Source: Saccharopolyspora galaxeae (GTDB taxonomy: Bacteria > Actinomycetota > Actinomycetes > Mycobacteriales > Pseudonocardiaceae). From it: a stretch of 64,000 bases of DNA. The notes beneath the pieces were generated by a model. It did no database searches, was not told the origin of the DNA, and worked only from the letters and a program-made list of their open reading frames with translations. Made by a program: the position numbers and the translations under genes. Every line of letters begins with the position of its first letter. Within the stretch, counting starts at the first letter, position 1. The stretch lies in contig NZ_JADDUE010000013.1 in the NCBI RefSeq assembly GCF_016526145.1, positions 83,215 to 147,214 on the forward strand. The letters are read 5' to 3'. Below, in pieces: positions 34,880 to 43,281 of this stretch.

Positions 34880-35374
34880 CTAGTCCGCTGCCGAACCGGT
34901 TCCCGCTCCCGAACCGATTCCCAGTGCCGGAACCGGTGCTGCCCCGACGGACCGCTGCGGTGGTAGCGCCACGGCGTGCGGCCCGATCCGGATCTCGGTG
35001 GCCACACCGGCATCGTCGGCAAGCACGGCGCTGAAGGCGACCGCGTAGGCATCGGCGACCAGCAAGGAGTGCGCCTTTTCCGCAGCGTCCCCGGCAGGCG
35101 CCAGGTCGGCCGCCGTAACCGTGATCGGCACCAGCACGCCGGTGCGGGACTCGGTGATCGCGGCCCGCCCGGTGCTGTGCAGCCAGGCCGCCACCGGCGA
35201 AGCGAGCGGCTCGACGTGCACCGCGATGCTGCCGCTGCGGCCGGTGTGCCGGGCCGACGACCGCAGGGCCAGCTGACGGGCCGCCGACTGCCCGGCGGCG
35301 TGCGCGCCCGCGATGAGCGCCTGCCATTCGTCGCAGGGTTGGAACATGTCCGGTTCGTCGTCGTTCGTACTCAT
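34880..35374 (-). CDS. Uncharacterised protein
   Basis: A 164-residue protein that I do not recognise. It is acidic, Ala-rich and soluble-looking, with a likely alpha/beta core (SIAVHVEPLASPVAAWLH; RAAITESRTGVLVPITV) and a low-complexity Gly/Ser/Ala tail (GIGSGAGTGSAAD). No signal peptide or membrane helix is apparent. The tail is encoded by an 18-base imperfect direct repeat (units near 34891, 34909 and 34927). ATG 35374 was chosen because an acidic MSTNDDEPDMF N-terminus follows; a weak GGTGGCGG lies upstream. Its codon usage is ordinary for the region. A STAS gene is divergent, 408 bases away. Confidence 0.55.
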   Translation of the reverse strand: MSTNDDEPDMFQPCDEWQALIAGAHAAGQSAARQLALRSSARHTGRSGSIAVHVEPLASPVAAWLHSTGRAAITESRTGVLVPITVTAADLAPAGDAAEKAHSLLVADAYAVAFSAVLADDAGVATEIRIGPHAVALPPQRSVGAAPVPALGIGSGAGTGSAAD

Positions 35375-35782
35375 TACCGCCACCAAGGCTGGTCGAGGCG
35401 CCGCGCGCCGGTCCGGCCGCGGAAACCACTGCACATCGATCTGGCGCAGGCTCGCTGCTCGACCTCCGCTCGGCGCCACCGGGATGCCCTGGGCGCACGC
35501 CCCGACAAACCCTGCTGAGGAGTCGCTACGACCGGCGCTGCGGCGCGCACCGTGTGACGTCCTGGCTGTTCACCGCGCCAGGCTCGGCCTTGTACGGTAG
35601 TCGTGGTTGAGCCGACAGCCCTGAATCGAAGCCTTACCGAACGTGACAGTCTGATGGAGTGTTCGCGTCGGTTCCTTGTCCGGGGTTGTTGTCCCGCGGC
35701 TGCGCGCAAGCAGGCGGGACAGGGATGTCGTGCGGGACCTGTTGATCCCTTCGCTGGCTGCCTCGCCATCGAGGAGGTAGTC
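35375..35782. other. 408-base divergent intergenic region
   Basis: This gap separates the uncharacterised gene and the STAS gene, which diverge from it. It carries the GAGGAGG ribosome-binding site of the STAS gene at 35771-35777. I see no convincing promoter hexamers, RNA gene or coding sequence in the rest, although a long leader for the STAS gene is possible. Confidence 0.4.
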
Positions 35783-36238
35783 ATGACCACCGTCGCTCCC
35801 GGTGCGCCGGATACGCCGCAGCGCGGTCCCACCGAACCGGCCCAATCGGCCGACACGAGTGCAGGAAACGGCCTGGCGTTGCGGGTGGGGCGCCCGAGCA
35901 GCAACTCGATCGTAATCGGCATCGCCGGTGAGCTGGACACCACCACCGCCCCGCGCCTGCACGAACTTCTTGCGCCCCGGCTGTCCTCGAGGGCCGAGAC
36001 CGTCATCCTCGATCTTTCCGGATTGCGATTCCTGGGCGTGGCCGGGCTGGAGCTGCTGGCCCACGCGCGCCGGGTCGCCGACGGCCGCTCGATGACGGTA
36101 TGCATCGTGGACGGTCCGGTGTGCGTGGAACGAGCTCTTCGGGCCGCCGGATGGCACCGGGTGGTGCCGACCTTCGGCAGCGTGCAAGCGGCCGTGGCCG
36201 AGATGACCGGCCGCGAAAGCGCGCAACCGCTGCCCTGA
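35783..36238 (+). CDS. STAS-domain protein (anti-sigma factor antagonist-like)
   Basis: A 151-residue protein with a roughly 40-residue disordered, Thr/Pro-rich N-terminus and a STAS domain (about residues 38-140). The hallmark GELDTTTAPRLHELL and VILDLSGLRFLGVAGLELL (quoted within limits) are clear. Antagonists of this type bind an anti-sigma kinase and are inactivated by phosphorylation of a Ser in a DSSGL motif; here that stretch reads GVAGL, so the phosphoacceptor is missing. It may be constitutively active or serve another role. No anti-sigma factor or sigma gene is adjacent. A strong hairpin terminator follows. Confidence 0.82.
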   Translation: MTTVAPGAPDTPQRGPTEPAQSADTSAGNGLALRVGRPSSNSIVIGIAGELDTTTAPRLHELLAPRLSSRAETVILDLSGLRFLGVAGLELLAHARRVADGRSMTVCIVDGPVCVERALRAAGWHRVVPTFGSVQAAVAEMTGRESAQPLP

Positions 36239-36336
36239 GCGCACCGCAGGATGGAAGTCGGACGTCGCCTACTGCTGCTCGTCTTCCGGACGGTCGGCGG
36301 GCGGTTCCGTATCCAAACAGGACAGTGAGCGGCACA

Positions 36337-36375
36337 ACGGCGACCGACCCACACCTCGCGTGGATCGGTCGCCGT
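36337..36375. terminator. Strong bidirectional terminator hairpin
   Basis: ACGGCGACCGA (36337-36347) and TCGGTCGCCGT (36365-36375) form a perfect 11-bp stem; CCAC (36349-36352) and GTGG (36360-36363) extend it inside the loop. It lies between the convergent STAS and glucanase genes. Confidence 0.7.
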
Positions 36376-36390
36376 GCGTCGGAACCGGCC

Positions 36391-37581
36391 TCAGCGCATG
36401 GCGCCGAGGGTTAGCGTGAACACCTCGGGGTCACCCGCGTTGACCTTGCCGCTGTGGTCCTCGCCGGCGTTCGAGCTCACGTCGTCGTAGGCGAACGCGT
36501 AGCCCTTGCCGTCGGGCAGGTTCTCGTGCACCACGCGCGCGTAGTGGTTGGTGATGTCGTTCTTGTAGAAGGTCGCCGGGTCCTCCTCGTGCGGCTGGTT
36601 CGGGTTGATCAGCAGCGTGGTGCGGTTGAACGCCGCCGCCAGCCGCGGCACGATCGCCAGCCGTTCCTGCGAGTCGCTGTCCGGGTTGTTCGCGAACGGG
36701 CCGCTGTTGCAGCCCCAGATGTCCACTGAGGACGGCTTGGCGAACCGCTCGGCGCCGAACACCAGCTCCTCGCCCTCGACCTTGCCTTCCAGGATGCCGA
36801 TGTCCTCGCGCTGGGTGTCGATGAACAGCGACTCACCCGCGTACTTGGAGTACGCCTCGTCGACGTAGGGCTCCAGGTACCCCTCGAAGTCGGCCGCGCG
36901 GTGGTTCGGGTTGAGCACCCGCACGACCCTGCCGTCGGCCTCCTGCACCAGGTTCGGCCAGTTCTCGCCCTGGTCGCGCAGGCCCTGGGCGACCTTGTCC
37001 AGCGCCCCGGTGGGCATGCCCGGAACTTCCTGGTCGCCGCTGGGCGCCTTGAGGTGCAGCCCGATCGGTGCGGCGACGAAGTCGACGTAGCTGATGTTGG
37101 CGTAGAGCTGCTCGCCGTTGAGGGTGAACTCCGCGAACGTCCAGTCCTTGCCGAAGTTCGGGTCTTCATTGGAGACGAAGTTCGGGTGCACCACCGAGGT
37201 CGCACCGTCGGCGCCCTTCACGACCTGGAATTCCAGCGTGTCGTTGAGGGCGAAGTAGACCCGCGCACCGTACATCCGCGGGACGGTGACCTCGACGGTG
37301 CCGTCCACCGGGATGCCCGCTTCCGGGCCCACCGGCTCCGGCTCGGTGCCGCCGGCCTCCGGGAACAACGGGGTGCCGTCCTGCTTGATGAAAACGGCCT
37401 TGTTCTCGGCCTCGGAGAAACCGGCGATGTACGCGGTCGCCGGACCGCCGGAGTCGTTCTTCAGCACGAACTTCAGGCTCTCCGGCGCCGCCGAAGCGAA
37501 CGGCGCGCTGATCGCCTGCGCCCAGAACGGGGAGCTCAGGGCGGCAGCGGAGTAGCCGAGAAACCGCCGGCGAGAAACCAT
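36391..37581 (-). CDS. Secreted beta-1,3-glucanase family protein (GH64), Tat-exported
   Basis: A 396-residue exported protein. The N-terminus is a Tat signal: SRRRFLG, a hydrophobic stretch and a likely cleavage near AxA (SAAPES) at about residue 32. The mature part matches GH64 laminaripentaose-producing beta-1,3-glucanases: a thaumatin-like beta sandwich (FVLKND, PRMYGARVYFALND) followed by the second domain with VDIWGCNSGPFAN and INPNQPHEEDPATFYKND. Acidic residues in these segments are expected to be catalytic. It would degrade fungal or algal beta-1,3-glucan. A TGGAGG site precedes the ATG. It stands alone, with an AT-rich upstream region. Confidence 0.85.
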   Translation of the reverse strand: MVSRRRFLGYSAAALSSPFWAQAISAPFASAAPESLKFVLKNDSGGPATAYIAGFSEAENKAVFIKQDGTPLFPEAGGTEPEPVGPEAGIPVDGTVEVTVPRMYGARVYFALNDTLEFQVVKGADGATSVVHPNFVSNEDPNFGKDWTFAEFTLNGEQLYANISYVDFVAAPIGLHLKAPSGDQEVPGMPTGALDKVAQGLRDQGENWPNLVQEADGRVVRVLNPNHRAADFEGYLEPYVDEAYSKYAGESLFIDTQREDIGILEGKVEGEELVFGAERFAKPSSVDIWGCNSGPFANNPDSDSQERLAIVPRLAAAFNRTTLLINPNQPHEEDPATFYKNDITNHYARVVHENLPDGKGYAFAYDDVSSNAGEDHSGKVNAGDPEVFTLTLGAMR

Positions 37582-37928
37582 GGTGGGGGACCTCCAGGGG
37601 GACAACAGGACCGCCTCGGAAGGCGGCCATCCTCTCGTTATCGATTCCGAGAGTCTGCTCGGTCCAGACCTTTCCTTGATACCCCCAAAAGGAGCACAAT
37701 TCACCACATTTAAACAGCATTCAACGCTACCGCTCGGTGATGCCGGAAAAAGCAAGCGACAGGCGACATTCAGCCACAAAACTGGGAAAGGCGCGCGAGG
37801 CGGACGCCGCTCAGCTCCGTCGTCGCAGGTCGGTTCGCGTCCGGAACGGGTCAGCACCCACCGCGGACGGGTTTTCGGGGGAGCCGGAGGCCGCCCGGCT
37901 CCGGCGCCGGGGTGGCGCACCCGCACGG
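37582..37928. other. 347-base intergenic region upstream of the glucanase gene
   Basis: It contains the glucanase promoter region and the 3' flank of the DUF3159 gene, both on the minus strand. The stretch 37675-37735 is notably AT-rich (with TTTAAA near 37710) compared with the rest of the window and is the best place for the promoter. No gene is apparent. Confidence 0.4.
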
Positions 37929-38585
37929 TCACCGCTGCGCGACGAGGCGCTTGGTGGTGCGCCGGAACGACCAGACGACGACCAGTGCGGCCAGCACCGT
38001 CAGCGGCGTGCCCATCACGACCTTCGCCACGGCCAGCCAGGTCGTGGAATCGGCCAGGTACAGCCATTCCTTCACGACGAACCGGGCGCCGAACACCAGC
38101 GCCGCGGCGGCGGTGGCGATGTCGTGCGTGCGCAGCACGCCCTTGTCGCTGCGCCACTCGTGCTCACCGCCGTGCATCGCGTTCCAGATCACGCCGGTCA
38201 GCGGCCGGCGCGCCAGCACCGAACCGAAGGTGACGAGGAAACCCGCCAGCGCCGCCCAGATCCCGATGACGAAGAAGTCCTTCGCCGAGCCGGTCGCCGC
38301 GACGACTCCGACGGCGACCGCCAGGCCCAGCAACCCGCCGACCGCGGACGACCAGCGTTCCCCGCGCAGCAGCCGGAATCCGGTCAGCGCTACGCCGGCC
38401 GCGATCGAGATCCCGATCGTCACCGGCAGCGGCAGGAACGCGTTGGCCGCCACGAACACGATGACCGGCAGCGTCGAGTAGACGAATCCCATCGGGCCGC
38501 CCATCTGCTCGAGCAGCGTCTGCGGTGTGCTGGCCTGCGCCCGCTCGGTGCGGTGCGATTCGCGGGTTTCCTGCTGGTCGATCAT
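37929..38585 (-). CDS. DUF3159 family membrane protein
   Basis: A 218-residue integral membrane protein with about five or six helices. The opening TLLEQMGGPMGFVYSTLPV and VFVAANAFLPL segments, then RPLTGVIWNAMHGGEHEWR, are the family hallmarks; DUF3159 is confined largely to actinobacteria and has no assigned function. The conserved HGGEHEW loop could be functional. ATG 38585 follows GAGGGGG. Its neighbours give no functional clue. Confidence 0.78.
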   Translation of the reverse strand: MIDQQETRESHRTERAQASTPQTLLEQMGGPMGFVYSTLPVIVFVAANAFLPLPVTIGISIAAGVALTGFRLLRGERWSSAVGGLLGLAVAVGVVAATGSAKDFFVIGIWAALAGFLVTFGSVLARRPLTGVIWNAMHGGEHEWRSDKGVLRTHDIATAAAALVFGARFVVKEWLYLADSTTWLAVAKVVMGTPLTVLAALVVVWSFRRTTKRLVAQR

Positions 38586-38780
38586 GATCTTGCCCCCTCG
38601 GGCCGTTGGTGTGGTGGATCCAGGAGAAGCCGTGCCGCAACGGCACACTCAAGCCCGAGCGCCGGTGAAGCGGGCCACATGTGTTAGCCGAGCCCGCCTC
38701 CGGCTGCGACGCGACCGGCCTCGACGACCGAGCTCGGCTCGACGTCGGGCGAACCTCGCGACGAGGCATGATCAGCCGTC

Positions 38781-39226
38781 GTGGAAGCGGACCTGCGCGA
38801 GCCGCACCGGCTGCTCGCACACCCCGAGGTCACCCGCCACATCGACTTCGACCGCCCCTGCGCATTGCTGCAGAGCGGCACGATGCACCACCTCGCCGAC
38901 GACGAGAACCCCGGCGAGATCATGCGGGCCTATCGGGACGCGTTGCCATCCGGCTCCTACGTCGCCATGTGGCACTTCTGGGACACGGCGGAGGATCGCC
39001 GGAGGACAGCGCTTTCGCCAAGGAGATGCAGCAGCGGTTGACCGGCAGCACCACGGGCACCGGCCGGTTCCGCAACCGCGCCGAGATCGCGGCCTTCCTG
39101 GACGGGCTCGAGCTGGTCGATCCCGGGCTGGTGATGCTGCACGAGTGGTGGCCGGAAGGCCCGCGGACCGCCCCGCTGACCCAGATGGACAAGGTGTTCC
39201 TCAGCGGCGTCGCCCGCAAGCCCTGA
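38781..39226 (+). pseudogene. Decayed PF04672 (DUF574) SAM-dependent methyltransferase
   Basis: Two fragments of one gene in different frames. The first, from GTG 38781, reads EADLREPHRLLAHPEVTRHI and DFDRPCALLQSG, the middle of a DUF574 methyltransferase. It then leaves the family at about 38990 (WDTAEDRRR). The other frame continues with DSAFAKEMQQRL through LTQMDKVFLSGVARKP to 39226, matching the family C-terminus. The N-terminal roughly 120 residues with the SAM-binding motif are absent. So there is both a truncation and a frameshift. An apparently intact paralogue lies at 40626-41441. Confidence 0.75.
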
Positions 39227-39260
39227 GCCGCCGGGCGCGCTCCCCGCCTACCGGCAGCGC

Positions 39261-40571
39261 TCATGCCGACGTCGATGCAGTGATCCGCTCGAGCCCCGCC
39301 GCCGCGCGCAGCAGCACGTGTTCCCGCCAAGGCGCGGCGGCCAGCTGCAAGCCCACCGGCATCCCGGATTCCGGGTGCCTGCCGCAGGGCACCGTGATCG
39401 ACGGACCGCCGTACATCGACCAGACGTAGGTGTACCGCGCGATTTCGCGGGTCGATGCCGCGAGATCCACCGAATCGCGGGCGGGCACATCGGTCGGCAG
39501 TGTCGGCGTCAAGATGACGTCCTGCGAAGCGAACACCTCGTCCACGCGCTGCCGGAACCGCTGCCGCCACCGCCGCGCCTTTTCGGACCGCCCGGCGGAA
39601 ATGCCCGCACCGAGGCGCAACCGCCGGAGCACGTCGGGATCGATCGTCCCGGGCGCATCGCGCAGCCGGTCGCGGTGCAGTGCGGCGGCCTCGGGATACA
39701 GGATCTCCAGCATCCGGTCCTGCGCGTGCTCGGCGTCCGGCACTTCCTGCGACCGCACCCGCGCTCCGTGCTCGCGCAACGAGGCGACCGCCGCGGCCAG
39801 CACCTCCCGCACTCCGGAATCCAGCCCGTCGGCGAAGAAACCCGTCGCCACACCTACCCGCAGATCGGCGAGGCCGTCGTCGAGCGCCGTTTCGACCGGG
39901 GTGCGGCTGCCTTCGACCGAAGTGCCGTCGCCGTCCAGGTGGTCGAGCGCGGCGAGCATCGCCGCGGCGGTGCGCACGTCCGGGGCGATCGGCGTGACCG
40001 TGTCGAACGACGGGCTCACCGGCAGCACGCCGCGATTCGACATCCGTCCCAGCGTGGGCCGCAGACCCACCACCTCGTTCACCGCGGCGGGCACGCGGCC
40101 GGAACCGCCGGTGTCGGTCCCGAGCGCCGCGTCCGCGATGCCCGCCGCGACCGCGACGGACGATCCGCTGCTGGAGCCGCCCGAGATGCGGCGGTCGTCG
40201 AGCGCGTTTCGGCAGTCACCGAAGGCGTCGTTGCGGCCGGTGACGCCCATGGCGAACTCGGTCATGTTGTTCTTGCCGACGATCACCGCGCCCGCTTCGC
40301 GCAGCAATCGGACCACCGTGGCGTCGCAGGAGGCGGTCCGGCCGTGGTGCGGTGAGCCCGCCGTGCTCGGCACTCCGGCGACGTCGATGTTGTCCTTCAA
40401 GGCCACGGCCGTGCCGTGCAGCGGTCCGCGCGTGTGCGCCGGGGTGGCGTCCAGTTCTTCCGCGCGCTGCCGGGCCTGCTCGTCCAACAGCGTGATGTAG
40501 GCGCGCAGCCGGGGATCGCGCTGCCGGGCCCGCGTCAGCAACTCGTCGATCCGTTCGCGGACCGGGCTCAT
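39261..40571 (-). CDS. Amidase (amidase-signature family)
   Basis: A 436-residue amidase. The Ser-cisSer-Lys triad is visible: Lys in VALKDNIDVAG (near residue 59), the cis-Ser in the SGGSSSGSSVAVAAG loop (near 132), and the nucleophile Ser in GTDTGGSGRVPAA (near 156). It hydrolyses an amide to carboxylate plus ammonia; the family spans general amidases, allophanate hydrolase and GatA, but the short length and solitary setting argue against GatA. ATG 40571 is used. It converges on the decayed methyltransferase and is followed upstream by the intact one. Confidence 0.86.
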   Translation of the reverse strand: MSPVRERIDELLTRARQRDPRLRAYITLLDEQARQRAEELDATPAHTRGPLHGTAVALKDNIDVAGVPSTAGSPHHGRTASCDATVVRLLREAGAVIVGKNNMTEFAMGVTGRNDAFGDCRNALDDRRISGGSSSGSSVAVAAGIADAALGTDTGGSGRVPAAVNEVVGLRPTLGRMSNRGVLPVSPSFDTVTPIAPDVRTAAAMLAALDHLDGDGTSVEGSRTPVETALDDGLADLRVGVATGFFADGLDSGVREVLAAAVASLREHGARVRSQEVPDAEHAQDRMLEILYPEAAALHRDRLRDAPGTIDPDVLRRLRLGAGISAGRSEKARRWRQRFRQRVDEVFASQDVILTPTLPTDVPARDSVDLAASTREIARYTYVWSMYGGPSITVPCGRHPESGMPVGLQLAAAPWREHVLLRAAAGLERITASTSA

Positions 40572-40625
40572 GCGCGCCTCCTTCGCGCCCGGGACGACCC
40601 GGACGCAGCAGCGAATCGGGGCGGA

Positions 40626-41441
40626 TCAGCGCACGGCACCGACACCGGTCCAGCAGTGCGACCGCTCGGGATGCTCGACAGGGCTGTCCGGACGCCACTG
40701 CGAAGCCCACACGATGCCCGGATCGACGAGATCGAGATCGAGCGCGGAGAACAGGCCGGCGAGTTCGTCATGACCGCGGAAAGTCGCCGGCGTGGTGGTC
40801 CGCGCCAGCATCTCGGTGATCCGGGCCGCCCGCTCCTCCTGCCCGTCGGCGGTGACGTGGCTGACGGCCACGACGCTGCCCGGAGCGAGGTCGCGCGTGT
40901 AGCGCCCGACCAGCGACGCGAGGTCGTGCTCGTGGCCGACGTAGTGCAGCACCGCCACCATCAGCAACGCCACGGGCCGGGAGAAGTCGAGCCGCTGCAC
41001 CGCCGGTGCGGACAGGATCGCGTCGGGATCGCGGACATCGGCGTCGACCAGGGCGACGCGGTCCTGCAGGCCCCACGCGGACAGCAATTGCCGGGTGTGG
41101 GCGACCGCGATGGGCTCGTTGTCCACGTACACCACCTGAGCGGCCGGGTTCCCGCGGTGCGCGATCTCGTGCACGTTGCCGACCGTGGGAATCCCCGAGC
41201 CCAGGTCGAGGAACTGGTCGATGCCGCGTTCCAGCGCGAACCGCACGGCCCGGTGCAGGAACCCGCGGTTGTCCCGCGCCACGTACGGGCCCGAACCCAC
41301 GACCTCGTGGATCCGCTCGGCCTCGGCTCGGTCGACGGCGAAGTTGTGGTTGCCGCCGAGGTCGTAGTCGTAGATCCGCGCCGCGTTCGGCACGTCCGGC
41401 TGCGGTTCGCTGGTTCCGCTGTATGCGTCGAATGAATCCAC
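40626..41441 (-). CDS. PF04672 (DUF574) SAM-dependent methyltransferase
   Basis: A 271-residue protein of the actinobacterial methyltransferase family PF04672. Hallmarks are PNAARIYDYDLGGNHNFAVDR (quoted up to 20 residues), the SAM-binding FLDLGSGIPTVGNVHEIA, VVYVDNEPIAVAH and LMVAVLHYVGHE. GTG 41441 gives the usual length (about 270) and clears a tandem-repeat array upstream; GTG 41507 is in frame and would make 293 residues. The family is abundant in streptomycetes and relatives; its substrates are generally unknown. The broken paralogue at 38781-39226 suggests past duplication. Confidence 0.82.
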   Translation of the reverse strand: MDSFDAYSGTSEPQPDVPNAARIYDYDLGGNHNFAVDRAEAERIHEVVGSGPYVARDNRGFLHRAVRFALERGIDQFLDLGSGIPTVGNVHEIAHRGNPAAQVVYVDNEPIAVAHTRQLLSAWGLQDRVALVDADVRDPDAILSAPAVQRLDFSRPVALLMVAVLHYVGHEHDLASLVGRYTRDLAPGSVVAVSHVTADGQEERAARITEMLARTTTPATFRGHDELAGLFSALDLDLVDPGIVWASQWRPDSPVEHPERSHCWTGVGAVR

Positions 41442-41490
41442 AGCCGGATGATCGTCGATCAGCGCGCGAACTCGCCACCCCCGCCGGGCT

Positions 41491-41590
41491 TCCGGCTCGC
41501 GGAACACCGAGCAATCCGGCTCGCGAGGCCAACCCAGCCATCCGGTTCAGGAGGACAATCCAGCCTCCGGTTCGCGAGGAACACCGCGAG
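41491..41590. repeat. Four imperfect tandem repeats of about 25 bp
   Basis: Units start with TCCGG(C/T)TC at 41491, 41515, 41541 and 41566 (24, 26, 25 and 25 bases), with a partial fifth TCCGAG at 41591. Common core: TCCGGnTCGCGAGG...CA..CCAGC. The array lies between the divergent methyltransferase and FucP-like genes. Confidence 0.6.
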
Positions 41591-41705
41591 TCCGAGCACA
41601 CAGCGATACGCGCGATCACTGCCCGTCGTCCGCGGAAATCCAGCATTTTGGTCTCTACCTGTTCGTGGCATGATGCGGCCCGCTGCGCGAGGAGGACCCA
41701 CGTTC

Positions 41706-43043
41706 ATGCTGATCAAAAGCAGTGCACGCGAGCTCGACAGCTCGCTCGACGACGGCTATCTGGACCGCACCCCGTACTTCCAGTTCATCCTGCTGTCGTT
41801 GCTGTTCCCGATGTGGGGCGCGGCCGCCGGGCTCAACGACGTCCTCATCGCGCAGTTCAAGTCGGTGTTCACGCTCAGCGACGCCGCGGCGGCGTTCGTG
41901 CAGAGCGCGTTCTACGGCGGGTATTTCCTGATCGCGATCCCCGCATCGCGGTTCATCAAGCACACCTCGTACAAAGCCGCGGTGATGGCCGGGCTGGCGC
42001 TCTACATCGTGGGCTGCTGGCTGTTCTTCCCCGCATCGCAGATGGCCACCTACAGCATGTTCCTGGTGGCCATCTTCGCCATCGCGGTGGGACTGAGCTT
42101 CCTGGAGACCTCGGCCAACACCTACAGCTCGATGCTCGGTCCGCGCCGGACCTCGACGCTGCGGCTCAACATCAGCCAGACCTTCACGCCGCTGGGCAAC
42201 CTGGCGGGCATCATCCTGGGCAAGTACCTCGTCTTCGACGACACCGCCTCGCTCGAGCAGCAGATCCGGTCCGTGCAGGGCGCCGAACGCCAAGAGCTCG
42301 TAGACCGGCTGCTGGGCCAGACCCTGTTGCCGTACAAGTACATCCTCGCCGTGCTCGTGGTGCTGCTCGTGCTGTTCGCGATCACCCAGTACCCGCGGTG
42401 CCGCCCCAGCGCGGAGGCCGCGTCGAAGAAGGCGCAAGCCTCGATCGGCGAGACGCTGAAGTACCTCTCGACCAATGCGATGTTCCTGAAGGGCATCGCC
42501 GCGCAGTTCTTGTACGTCGGCCTGCAGACCGCGGTGTGGTCGTTCACGATCCGGCTGGCGCTGGAGACGATGCCGGGGCTCAACGAGCACGGCGCCACCG
42601 ACTACATGATCTTCGGCTTCATCGCGTTCTTCATCGGCAAGTTCCCGGCGAACTTCCTCATGAGCCGGTTTTCCGCCTCGCACGTGCTGATCGCGTACGG
42701 AGCGATCGGCGCCGTCGTGCTGACCGCCGTCTCGTTCGGCCCGGTGGGTTGGGCGGTTTGGGGCGTGGTGCTCACGAACCTGCTCATGGGCCCGTGCTGG
42801 CCCACGATCTTCGGACGCACGCTGGACACCATCGAGGACAAGCGCTACCAGGAGACCGGTGGGGCCGTCCTCGTCATGGCGATCGTGGGCGGCGCGATCA
42901 TTCCGGCCGTGCAAGGCGCGGTCTCGGACGTGAGCGGGTCGCTGCAGTTCTCGTTCCTGGTCGGCGCGGTGTGCTTCGCGGCCATCATGCTGTTCTTCAT
43001 CGACCAGGCCAGGCACCGGAGCCCAGCCGTCGAACCCGGTTGA
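41706..43043 (+). CDS. MFS transporter, L-fucose:H+ symporter (FucP)-like
   Basis: A 445-residue major-facilitator protein with 12 predicted helices. The FucP subfamily pattern is clear: QFILLSLLFPMWGAAAGLND at helix 1, SAFYGGYFLIAIPAS at helix 2, FLETSANTYSSMLGP at helix 4 and NISQTFTPLGNLAG at helix 5; helix 1 FucP acidic residue positions are partly conserved (Asp in GLNDVLI). It probably imports a sugar by H+ symport. GAGGAGG precedes ATG 41706. No sugar-catabolic genes lie next to it, so the sugar cannot be named. Confidence 0.85.
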   Translation: MLIKSSARELDSSLDDGYLDRTPYFQFILLSLLFPMWGAAAGLNDVLIAQFKSVFTLSDAAAAFVQSAFYGGYFLIAIPASRFIKHTSYKAAVMAGLALYIVGCWLFFPASQMATYSMFLVAIFAIAVGLSFLETSANTYSSMLGPRRTSTLRLNISQTFTPLGNLAGIILGKYLVFDDTASLEQQIRSVQGAERQELVDRLLGQTLLPYKYILAVLVVLLVLFAITQYPRCRPSAEAASKKAQASIGETLKYLSTNAMFLKGIAAQFLYVGLQTAVWSFTIRLALETMPGLNEHGATDYMIFGFIAFFIGKFPANFLMSRFSASHVLIAYGAIGAVVLTAVSFGPVGWAVWGVVLTNLLMGPCWPTIFGRTLDTIEDKRYQETGGAVLVMAIVGGAIIPAVQGAVSDVSGSLQFSFLVGAVCFAAIMLFFIDQARHRSPAVEPG

Positions 43044-43281
43044 TCCGCTCCGGACCACCCGCGAGTGGCGGATGCGCGCGAAGGCGCCCAGCGGGTGCGC
43101 GCGACCAGCCGGGGAACCACCTGCTTCGTGCCGGGACGTCAGGCCTGCAGCAACGTCGCGCTCCGAGGGGAAGCTGCTGCGGGCGCATCCCGTTGAGCAG
43201 CGGCATCCCCATCGATGGACAACGGGGGCGACTCGTCGAGCCGTCGTCCCGGGCCCGGCACATGTCGTCCGACCGCGCGGA

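Noticed and set aside
43209..43218. CCATCGATGG palindrome between the FucP-like and MerR genes
   Set aside because: A 10-base palindrome in a 238-base convergent gap with no promoter context; too short to call a site or terminator.
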